A stretch of DNA of 64,000 bases from Adenophora triphylla var. japonica (Eukaryota; Streptophyta; Magnoliopsida; Asterales; Campanulaceae), in the NCBI GenBank assembly GCA_022495995.1, contig JAFEMH010001473.1, positions 404,671 to 468,670 of the forward strand, written 5' to 3'. How positions within the stretch are numbered: position 1 is the first letter of the stretch; each line of letters starts with the position of its first letter. The position numbers were made by a program, and so were the translations under genes. The notes beneath the pieces are model-generated. The model worked only from the letters and a program-made list of their open reading frames with translations. It was not told the origin of the DNA and searched no databases. Shown piece by piece: positions 55,890 to 64,000 of this stretch.

Positions 55890-56420
55890 AATTAGTGTGA
55901 GTCCCTTCGGCAGCTACCCTGCACCAATAAAGTGGTATGAGTCCCTCCGACATCCACGAAGAGAAGCAGCAAGTAGTGTGAGTCCCTTCGGCAGCTACCC
56001 TGCACCAACAAAGTGGTATGAGTCCCTTCGGCATCCACGAAGAGAAGCAGCAGTAGCATGAGTCCCTCCGATAGCTACCCTGCACCAACAAAGTGGTATG
56101 AGTCCCTCCGACATCCACGAAGAGAAGCAGCAGTAGCATGAGTCCCTCCGGCAGCTACCCTGCACCAACAAAGTGGTATGAGTCCCTCCAGCATCCACGA
56201 AGAGAAGCAACAGTAGCGTGAGTCCCCTGGCAGCTACCTTGCACCAACAAAGTGGTATGAGTCCCTCCGGCATCCACAGAGACCAGTTGTAGCATGAGAC
56301 CCTCCGGTAGCTACAACCCGTCAACAGCGATAGCATGAGACCCTCCGGCAGCTACTCGCCAATACCAGTAGCAGTAGCATGAGACCCTCCGGCAGCTACC
56401 CTGCACCAATGGCAGCTACT
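55890..56420. repeat. 80-bp tandem repeat in element B
   Basis: GTGTGAGTCCC or GCATGAGTCCC recurs at 55895, 55976, 56056, 56136 and 56216. Each unit holds two related half-units (..GAGTCCCTTCGGCAGCTACC and ..GAGTCCCTCCGACATCCACG). Degenerate units follow to about 56420. Confidence 0.9.
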
Positions 56421-56523
56421 CGCCACCCGCAGTAGTACCAACCCTTCAAGTATCTATAGGTAAGAATAGCAAAGGTATGAAGACCCATCTCTACTCTTTC
56501 TTGCTTGTAGTCAGTTTTGATTC

Positions 56524-56572
56524 CGAACTACGATTTGGCTTGATTCCCTTTTAAAGGGATACGTAGGAATCC
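56524..56572 (+). other. Conserved stem-loop motif II (element B)
   Basis: CGAACTACGATTTGGCTTGAT, TCCCTTTTAAAGGGAT, ACGTAGGAATCC. CTACG/CGTAG forms the outer stem and TCCC/GGGA the inner. It is placed about 140 bases before the 3' LTR. Confidence 0.8.
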
Positions 56573-56675
56573 TTTCCCCAAAGGTCCAGCCACCCGATTT
56601 CACCAGTCACCGTTTAGCCCTCTGCCTTATCCCTTGCCGCTAATTGGGATTGGGTCTTATTTTATCGACAACTTC

Positions 56676-56709
56676 ACTTTTTTCCAAAAGTAACGTTGCC
56701 GAGGGGCTC
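56676..56709 (+). other. Polypurine tract of element B with adjacent hairpin
   Basis: Perfect hairpin ACTTTT-TTCC-AAAAGT (56676-56691), then GCCGAGGGGCTC directly before the 3' LTR start TGTAAGTACGCC. Confidence 0.85.
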
Positions 56710-58359
56710 TGTAAGTACGCCAATCCAATTCGTGACCCATTTAGAAGCATTTTAACATGATAAATTTGCATTAAGGGGCATTTTGGTAAATTCCCGGTCC
56801 GTCCCGAGACTTCCGGAAACATTTCATAAGTTTCCCGCGAAGGAAGTACCTTTTGGTACCTTGCTCATGCCAAAGGACCTGCTGGGAATAAACCTTTTTG
56901 GACTTTTTAGGTATTTATGCCTCCAGAAACTGGTTTTGGCGCCAAAAACGGTTGTGTCACCATGTGTCACGCGACAGGTCGAGACATGGAAAGTGGTTAC
57001 GTAACGTCGTGCGACACAAGGTGACCACTAAATGCAGCCTATAAATAAGACCCTTCCCCTCTTAGAAATGGATCCCAACCTGACCTACTGTTACTCTGCA
57101 GAAATTACATCGTAACACACACCCCAAACACAACTCTCTCTCTCTCTCTCCTACCTCTAACCTACCCCAATTCCCTCCAATTCAACCCACCTTCTTCAAC
57201 CAAACTCTAGATCTATCTTGCACCAATTCTCTCAAGCCTCCCAAGACCAGAAGCTGCAGTTGAAGGGTTCTGTATCTAACTTGATACAGAATTCATGGAA
57301 GCAACAAGGGTAACCTCTTCAAACCCCCTCTTCTTTCTCTCTTGCCTTGCTAATTGAATAATTCTCTTGTTTTACTTCTCTTGGATTCAGTAATCTCCTA
57401 CCTCTAACCTACCCCAATTCCCTCCAATTCAACCCACCTTCTTCAACCAAACTCTAGATCTATCTTTCACCAATTCTCTCAAGCCTCCCAAGACCAGAAG
57501 CTGCAGTTGAAGGGTTCTGTATCTAACTTGATACAGAATTCATGGAAGCAACAAGGGTAACCTCTTCAAACCCCCTCTTCTTTCTCTCTTGCCTTGCTAA
57601 TTGAATAATTCTCTTGTTTTACTTCTCTTGGATTCAGTAATCAGACTCTATCCGTCTAGATTACTGAATCTCAATCGCAATCTCTTTGTTTAACTTGGTT
57701 GATCTGAATAATTGTGTGTTCATTATTGGATATTTGTTGAGATCATTGTTTAGATACCAAGGGAGTGTGGATGTCTCCATATCCACACTCCCGGGGTCGA
57801 ATTGTTGTTAATTTTACATTTCGAAGCTAATCTGTTTAATTAATTAGATCTGTGTTGGCTATTGTTGATTTTGTGTTCAATTTTGTAAGTTCCTGCAGAT
57901 GGTCATTATGTGTCACGCGACACATTTTTCATAGGTGATCCTGTGTCACGCGACACATCTGGTCATCTACGTCATGTGTCATGCGACACATTATGTCTGT
58001 CTGCAGGAATCCTTTTCCCTCTGTAATCTGTTCTGATTCATTGTATAAGGGATGTGGCCTTCCTGAATAATTGGCTCACAAGTTGTATTTCCCCCTGTTG
58101 AGCAATAAAACAAAGCGTTGATTTGCATTTTGATACATATCTTGTCATACACACTTTGCACACACATTTGGATGTTTTGGATGTTGAACAATAGAAAGAC
58201 TCGTCTACGGACTAGGCGTGTTGGGTGAACTCTTTGTTCTTCCCAACACGTAACTTGACCCCCGAACCCATTTTCTCTTTCAAAAGGTTTTCAATGTTTC
58301 CTCTAAAAATGGCGTGGCGACTCCTTTATTTTTATTTTTTTCGGGCGAGCGCACATTCA
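56710..58359 (+). repeat. 3' LTR of element B
   Basis: Starts TGTAAGTACGCC and ends GAGCGCACATTCA. It is longer than the 5' LTR because 57151-57397 is duplicated in tandem (period 247). Otherwise highly similar, including the palindromic words at 56965, 57910, 57943 and 57976. Confidence 0.95.
57151..57644. repeat. 247-bp tandem duplication in 3' LTR B
   Basis: CTACCTCTAACCTACCCC starts at 57151 and again at 57398, and the following 247 bases repeat. The 5' LTR has one copy only, so the change happened after insertion or in the 3' copy alone. Confidence 0.93.
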
Positions 58360-58364
58360 CTTCT

Positions 58365-59160
58365 TCACATTGTTTGATTTGAAGCCCGAGGAAGAACGTC
58401 AATTCTCCCATCATGCTCATCTCAAACTTGTTTTTCATTAGCTTCTCAAAACGCTTACAAAGTAATACATTAGTAGAGCCAAAAATAATATCATCAACAT
58501 ATATTTGAACAAGTAAGGAATGATTGTTATATTTGTCAATGAATAGAGTTGTATCGATCTTACCGAGTTTGAAACCTTTTTCTAGTAAAAATATAGATAG
58601 AGTCTCATACCATGCCCTTGGAGCTTGTTTGAGTCCATACAAAGCTTTCTGGAGTTTGTAGATATGATTTGGAAATTTGGAGTCTTCAAATCCAGGAGGT
58701 TGAGCAACATACACGGTCTCTTGCAGTTCACCATTAAGGAAAGCTCTCTTCACGTCCATTTGATAAAATTTGAAATGATTGAAAGAGGCGTAGACAAAGA
58801 AAATTCTGATAGCTTCAATTCTTGCAACTGGAGCAAAGGTTTCGTCGTAGTCGATTCCTTCTTCTTGCCTATATCCTTGTGCAACCAACCTTGCTTTGTT
58901 TGTGGTGATGCTTCAATTCTCATCCATCTTATTCCTAAACACCCACTTTATTTCTATCACTCCTTGATCATGAGGTCTAGGCACTAATGTCCAAACCTTG
59001 CATCTTTCAAACTGGTTGAGTTCTTTTTGCATAGCAACGACCCAACTGGAATCTTGGAGTGCTTCATCAATCTTCTTGGGTTCAATTTGAGATAACAAAG
59101 AGGTATGTTCATCATAGTTCGATCTCCTTGTTTGAACACCGGAAAAACAAATCACCAATC
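58365..59160 (-). pseudogene. Reverse transcriptase of SIRE-like element F, main part
   Basis: Minus strand: WTLVPRPHDQGVIEIKWVFR at the start, [69 protein letters not shown] and the catalytic [10 protein letters not shown] (about 58480-58510). It ends at [14 protein letters not shown], where element B is inserted. The remaining RT part is at 49459 downward. One stop and a frameshift lie near 58920. Confidence 0.93.
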
Positions 59161-59225
59161 ACATTTGTGAGAGGGTGACTGATGACTTCTCTAACCTCGG
59201 GGGGTAAATCTGGTTGAACTGAGGT

Positions 59226-60410
59226 TTACTGAAGATCTTCAATTGGAACATCGTTAGATCCTTCAACGAAGTCATGGAATGAAAGTTGATGAAAAGGTTC
59301 AATAAGCTGGATGGGTGAATTCTCAACATCTTCTTCCCTAGCGGTTGAATCTAGAGTAGAAACTTCAGGTGCGGTTGGAAAAGTGCGGTTTGAGGGAATT
59401 TCAGATGCGGTTGGAAAAGTGTGGTTTGAGGGAATTTCAGATGCGGTTGCTGGATTTTGCGGTTGAGGTTCAGGTGCGGTTCTAGAACTTTCACCTGTTT
59501 CATTATGCTCAACAAAATCATCAGCAACATTTGGTGCCATATGTGTCTCAAGGAGAGAATGTTCATCAAAAGTAACATGGACAAACTCTACTATCTTTAA
59601 ACTAGTTTTATTGAAAACATGAAAAGCTTTTGAATGTTTAGAATACCCAACAAAAATACCTTCATCAGCCTTGGCTCCAAATTTACCTCTATTTTCTCTT
59701 CCATTGTAGAGGATAAAACATTTGCAGCCGAAGATCTTGAAGAATGCAATGTTGGGGGTTCTTCCTCTCCAAAGCTCATATGGAGTTTTATTGTAGGTTT
59801 TGTTGATGAGGGAGCAGTTCTGAGTGAAGCATGCTGTATTGATTGCTTCAGCCCAAAAATACTGAGGTAGCTTCGCTTCAGAAATCATAGTCTTCCCAGC
59901 CTCAATCAACGTCCTGTTCTTTCTTTCCCCATCCCCATTTTGTTGTGGAACACCAGCAGTAGAAAAATTATGATCAATCTCATGGTCATCACAATATTGA
60001 GCAACACCATTATTCTTAAATTCTGTTCCATTATCGGATCTCACACTAATGATGTCGTCTTCTTTTTTAGTTTGGAGCCGTCTAAATAGTGAGGTTAGAA
60101 TTTCATAGCAATCATCCTTGGTGATCATCATCTCAACCCACGTATATCTTGAATAATCATCCACCATCACTAAAGTATATCTATTTCCTCCAATGCTGGC
60201 AGTGGTGATGGGTCCAAACAAATCTATGTGAAGCAGTTGTAAACATCTTGCAGTTGAAGGTGCGGTCTTGCTAGTGAAAGATGACGTGGTTTGTTTACCA
60301 AGTTGACATGCACTGCCTTTCTCTGGATGGTGTTCAGCCACTTTGGGTAAACCACGAATGAGGTTTTCCCTTCCAATCTTTGCTAGATACTTGAAGTTCA
60401 AGTGGCTCAA
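59226..60410 (-). pseudogene. Integrase of SIRE-like element F
   Basis: The long minus-strand frame of 394 codons has a degenerate N-terminal zinc part (RLSHLNFKYLAKI, then SACQLGKQTTSSF). The expected first His, in LWHKRLSH, is Gln. The DDE core is complete: LLHIDLFGPI (Asp 1), IISVRSDNGTEFKNNG (Asp 2) and GVPQQNGDGERKNRTL (Glu). ELWRGRTPNIAFFKIFGCKC and GIFVGYSKHSKAFHVFN follow. The C-terminal tail is Pro/Ser/Thr-rich with a repeated ASEIPSNHTFPT unit, typical of the Copia integrase-RT linker. It is the best preserved gene in the window, though the His loss and an upstream stop suggest inactivity. Confidence 0.93.
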
Positions 60411-60425
60411 CCGCTTCTGCCATAG

Positions 60426-60872
60426 CTAACTATTTTTGCTCACATTTTTAGCTACGAAACAGAGATTGGTAATACTACATGCAGACTTTAAATCAATAAT
60501 GTAAATATTACTCTTACGAATCCCTGTGAGTAGGGTGACTCCGGAAATGCTATCCTTGATAAAGCAATTTGAAGAAGTGAAGTTGCAATGCATTCCTTTG
60601 TCGCAGAATTGAGAAATTGAAAGGAGGTTGTGCTTGAGTCCTTCAACAAGAGAAACCTTCTCAATGGTTAGGTTTCCTCTCCTTATGATACCATACCTAA
60701 TGGTTTTTCCTTTGTTGTTGTCACTAAAGGTTACAGATGGACCACTTGCTTCAATGATATCTTCGAGTAATGATCTATCTCCAGTCATATGTCTTGAGCA
60801 GCCACTGTTAAGATACCATTCATTATCATTAGAGTGACCAGCCATTAAGCAGAGGACCTGAAAGATAAACAT
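60426..60872 (-). pseudogene. Protease of SIRE-like element F
   Basis: NEWYLNSGCSRHMTGDRSLL matches the Copia protease active-site region W.LDSGCS.HMTG, but the catalytic Asp is Asn here. NLTIEKVSLVEGLKHNLLSI and SQFCDKG follow, the usual downstream block. The frame ends in a stop just before the integrase zinc region. The Asp-to-Asn change should abolish cleavage. Confidence 0.9.
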
Positions 60873-62162
60873 TTAAAATGAGGTCCCCTTTATTCTTTGG
60901 GTCCTGAGGTTAGCACCTTTTGACGACCTACACATGTTTGACAGAAGGAGTATTATTCTTCCTAGCATTGGGTGTGAACCTCTCAAAAGGCATTCTGCAG
61001 CCTTGTGACCTAAACCATCACACACAGAGCATTTATGAAAGATATGAGCTACATGAGGTTTTACTAACTCCTTACTTTTCTTAGGATTAGCATGCGGTTT
61101 GGGAACTGCGGTTTTAGCCTTCACAAAGGTAGGCACTTGCGGTTTGACCGCGGTTTTTCTGGGAACGCTCCTCTTGCTTTTGAAGGCAGGAGGTGCGGTT
61201 GAAGAAGAAGGGTGGTCACCCATGCGCTTGACTGCACTACCTACTCCACCCAGTGCGGTTAAAGTAAAAGTGCGGTCAGCAGCATAAGAAACCTCCTCTG
61301 TGGTTTAAACCTCAGTTATTTTTCCTTTCATTAGAGAGTTTTTCTCAAACTGTTTCTTTGGGTAGACATAGTGAAAGTTAAGTGGAGCCTTTTATTCCTG
61401 TCCTTTACCCTTATAAACAGAATGCTTCTCCTTAGGAATTTCTTTAGTTAGTTTAGAAATTTCCTCATCCTTTTCACAGCAGGATGCACACTTCTCCTTT
61501 TAACATGTTTGAAATCCCAGACCTTCTTTAATTCCACTGGTCATTTGGGATTCTAATATTTGATCCACTCATCAATAATCTTCTGGAGATCGTTGTTTTG
61601 AGTAACGAGATCATCGTTCCTAAGTTGAAGTGCAGCAACCTTAGTTTCTAGGATGCGGTTTTGATCAGCAAGAGGAGACATACTTTTTATTTGGTCTTTA
61701 AGATTAGAAATTTTAGACCTCTTTACAGTTTTCTCCGTCTTAAACTGAGAAAGTTATCATGAGCTAAAGCTAAAGCTTTCTTAATATTATTGAACTTACC
61801 GATCATCATTTCAGCTTCCTGGAACATCCTTTCATGTTCCATGGGAGAAACCTCTTCCACCACCTTTTTCAAAATTTTCTTCTTTGGAATTTCTTTTGAA
61901 GGTTTAGCATTTTTGGAAGGAAAAATGGGACGTGAATAAGAACCATTCACAATCTTAATGCTAGGAGTAAGTTTCACATCATCAACCAATTTAAATTTGG
62001 AAATTCTTGGGGGAACTACTCCATCTTCTATATCCAGTGAATCGACTGACTCAGTATCTGAATCATTGGAAGCATCTGCAACTAAGCAGAGATTAACCTC
62101 TTCGGTTTCATCATCACTTCCTTCATTAGAATCTGTTTTAATCCAAGTTGTTAACTCCTTTG
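60873..62162 (-). pseudogene. gag C-terminal region of SIRE-like element F
   Basis: Minus-strand coding remnants include an acidic stretch, then NIKKALALAHDNFLSLRRRK, and later a basic, Pro/Lys/Val-rich segment (KPQVPTFVKAKTAVPKPHAN). This is followed by a CCHC knuckle CSVCDGLGHKAAEC (about 61035-60995). A stop-rich part at 61300-61720 corresponds to a coiled coil disturbed by frameshifts. Confidence 0.7.
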
Positions 62163-63213
62163 AGTTCTCTTACTCTTCAGCAACCATTCCCTTGCGACGA
62201 GAAAATTTCACAGGAGAGGTTTTCTTTTTCATATACTCGAATCTAGGCTGTGGAAACTCAGATGCAAAGTGACCAGGTTTTCTACAGTTGTAGCAAACTA
62301 GATCACCCTTTTTCTTTGTATCAGCAGCCTTTGAAAAAGTTGCTGAAGGTTTGCCTTTAGAAAATGATTTTGTGAAGGGTTTTGAAGATTTTCTAAATTT
62401 TTGAAATTTTTTCACAAACATGGCAAAATCATCATCATCCATATCGATGTGTGATGCGGTTGATATGGAAGGATCAGCGGTTTGATTGGATGTGGTTAGT
62501 TTCTCCTCATGTTCCACTACGGACATGGAAACTTATTTGGTTTTCCCTTCAACCTCTTCAATATGATCTAATTTAAGTTCATAGACTCTAAGGCTTGCAT
62601 ACAAGTTACTTAACGTCCAAGTATTCAAAACTTTGGAGTCCTCAAGAGATGTGGCTTTATTTATCCATCTCGAACCTAAATCAGCTAGGAAAGTCATATT
62701 GACTTCTTTATCAGATAAAGTTTTGCCAAGAGATCTACAAGCATTAACTACCTCAACATAGCGATCGTAGGTTTGGCGGAAAGTTTCGTTGGATTTTCTG
62801 TTGAATTTGTTGTAGGATCTTTCAACAGCATATCTTTTATTTTCTTTGCAGAGATCGTCACCTTAGAGGTAGCATTCGATGGCATCCCATTTCTCCTTGG
62901 CGGTTTTGAGGTACATCACTTTTGAGAGTTGATACGGGAGGGTTCCGAAATGATGAACCTCGCCTTCTTTAAGGCAACTATTCTCTTCTCTTCATGACCA
63001 CTCATCTTTTGGCTTTTTGACCTCTGGAGTTTCGGCATTGGTGGTTGCATCGGTGTTAGCCTTCATTGGAATTAAAGGGCCATTGATCACGCATCCACGA
63101 GCATTTCATCTATGGTTTCCAAATGAATAAGCATTCGGCACTTCCGGATGTCAAAGTGGTCTTCGTCAAATTGGAATGTGTGAATAGTTAACGGTAGTCA
63201 TTGTCTTTGAGGT
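62163..63213 (-). pseudogene. gag of SIRE-like element F
   Basis: ATG at about 63213 starts MATSKTMTTVNYSHIP, after which a frameshift occurs. Further on come SGHEEKRIVALKEGEVHHFG, TAKEKWDAIECYL, NETFRQTYDRYVEVVNACRS, LGKTLSDKEVNMTFLADLGS and LYASLRVYELKLDHIEE. These match the UBN2-type Copia gag. A knuckle CYNCRKPGHFASEF follows near 62290, with the last Cys replaced by Phe. Several stops and frameshifts occur. Confidence 0.88.
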
Positions 63214-63275
63214 TGCCATATCGAATCGGCACACAAGTTTGTTAAGCTTGAAAAACGGTGGTTTTAAAATGTGTT

Positions 63276-63287
63276 TGCTCGATACCA
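63276..63287 (-). other. Primer binding site of element F (initiator tRNA-Met type)
   Basis: TGGTATCGAGCA on the minus strand, two bases after the LTR. The standard site is TGGTATCAGAGC. Confidence 0.85.
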
Positions 63288-63289
63288 CT

Positions 63290-64000
63290 TGTTGGTCCCA
63301 AAGGTGGCAACAAGGGTGAAAATACGGCTAGAGGGGGTGAATAGGCTGTTTAAATTTTCGCCCTCTTTTAAAACTAAACCTCTAAGCTTACAAAACCTCT
63401 TGCGATTGATAAAGCGCAAGTAGAGTTGTAAAATGCAGCGGAATATACTTAAATGCGGTTTGAGAGGCGGTTTTGTAAGGCGGTTTTAGTGGTGCAATTT
63501 TACGGTTTACAAAAGTGTGGTTTGACTATGTTAACTCCAAACACAATTTCACAATAATGGATAACTATATAAAGATCAAACGAGAGATAGTAGATAATTA
63601 GTAAGCACAAGAAATATAAATGCGAAAGTAAGAACACGCTATTTGGAGTGGTTCAATCGATAAACGATCTCGTCACTCAGATGGTTAGTCTTGGATTTCT
63701 AAGAGATTTTATATTGAGTATTTGAGAGATTACAAAGTACAATAAAATCTTTTCTATGAAGAACAAATCCAAAACTATAACCGTGTATCTCAAATGAATA
63801 AACTATGTGTTTAAACAAGTGAGGTGTGTGTGTGAGAAACAAGATCAAGGCTCTTTAAATCTGTGAGATGTAGAGCTCAATGATTCTTGAATGTGTTAAG
63901 GCTTGATTTCTGGGGAATATTTCTTGAAGTATGAAGATGAAGATTCAAAGGACTAAGAATTTTAAGCTTTTATGAACACAATTTCTCAATATTTTCAAGC
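63290..64000 (-). repeat. 5' LTR of element F (truncated by window end)
   Basis: TGTTGGTCCCAAAGGTGGCA onward matches the left LTR from 38599. About 711 of an expected 1.5 kb are visible. GCGGT words lie at 63455, 63468 and 63481. Confidence 0.9.

Larger units (their letters stand above)
49465..58359 (+). mobile_element. Non-autonomous Tat element B inserted in the RT of element F
   Basis: Two LTRs (1405 and 1650 bases) with TG..CA ends, a perfect primer site, a polypurine tract and a perfect target duplication define the element. The 5.8 kb internal region shows no gag, protease, RT, RNase H or integrase that I can recognise. It would therefore depend on another Tat element, as LARD-type derivatives do. 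It retains both conserved stem-loop motifs and repeats like those of element A. Intact ends and LTR similarity suggest it is among the younger insertions here. Confidence 0.93.
49460..58364. other. 5-bp target-site duplication CTTCT of element B
   Basis: CTTCT at 49460-49464 and 58360-58364 flanks the TG..CA LTR ends exactly. Confidence 0.95.
38496..64000 (-). mobile_element. SIRE/Maximus-like Ty1/Copia retrotransposon, element F
   Basis: LTRs at left (3') and right (5', cut by the window) enclose gag, protease, integrase, RT and RNase H in Copia order on the minus strand, then a long third ORF. The primer site is complementary to initiator tRNA-Met (TGGTATCGAGC). Large size and a third ORF with proline-rich and coiled-coil parts fit the SIRE/Maximus group. 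It is interrupted by CACTA (43691-46820) and Tat element B (49465-58359). Without these it spans about 13.3 kb in the window. All ORFs have stops. Confidence 0.87.

Overview
This window is a dense nest of transposable elements from a plant nuclear genome, most likely a eudicot with a large, repeat-rich genome. I recognise no host gene, tRNA, rRNA or CRISPR array. The evidence is a set of plant-specific lineages: Ty3/Gypsy Tat (Ogre/Retand-like) and Athila elements, Ty1/Copia elements of a Tork-like and a SIRE/Maximus-like type, and a CACTA DNA transposon. The exact species cannot be told from the sequence. Lineage names rest on remembered domain motifs; no search was run.

Layout. (1) 1-23255: a decayed Tat element (A) on the minus strand. 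Its 5' LTR is on the right (21081-23255) and its 3' LTR on the left (1-2032, cut by the window edge). On the minus strand it reads gag, a first protease, a long linker, a second protease, RT, RNase H and integrase. Beyond integrase lie two genes in the opposite (+) direction, one resembling the plant mobile domain family and one resembling DUF7745, followed by several minisatellites. (2) 23256-34033: remnants of Athila-type LTRs (two forming an inverted pair, 23575-24915), a Tat protease fragment (25400-26911), and an Athila 5' LTR end, PBS, gag and protease (26950-32080). A Copia solo LTR (28668-30227, TSD ATATT) sits in the Athila gag. (3) 34034-38495: the 3' part of a minus-strand Tork-like Copia element (E). 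It is split by a 2.8 kb Tat-like insertion (C, 35184-37977, TSD TTTCC). (4) 38496-64000: a large SIRE-like Copia element (F) on the minus strand. Its 3' LTR is on the left and its 5' LTR runs off the right edge. It carries gag, protease, integrase, RT, RNase H and a third, intron-containing ORF. A CACTA element (43691-46820, TSD ATG) interrupts the third ORF. A non-autonomous Tat element (B, 49465-58359, TSD CTTCT) interrupts the RT.

All coding regions are broken by stops and frameshifts, so the elements look inactive. The most notable things not explained by standard annotation are: (a) arrays of perfect short hairpins with changing stems in all three Tat elements, in places with clear covariation; (b) a conserved stem-loop motif occurring after integrase and before the 3' LTR in elements A, B and C; (c) a strand-biased GCGGTT word repeated more than fifty times across the SIRE-like element, in coding and non-coding parts alike; (d) a third SIRE ORF with its own TATA box, a 10-codon first exon and a 1 kb intron; (e) antisense, intron-bearing genes and two protease domains in Tat element A; and (f) family-specific CpG palindromic words, some shared between unrelated elements.
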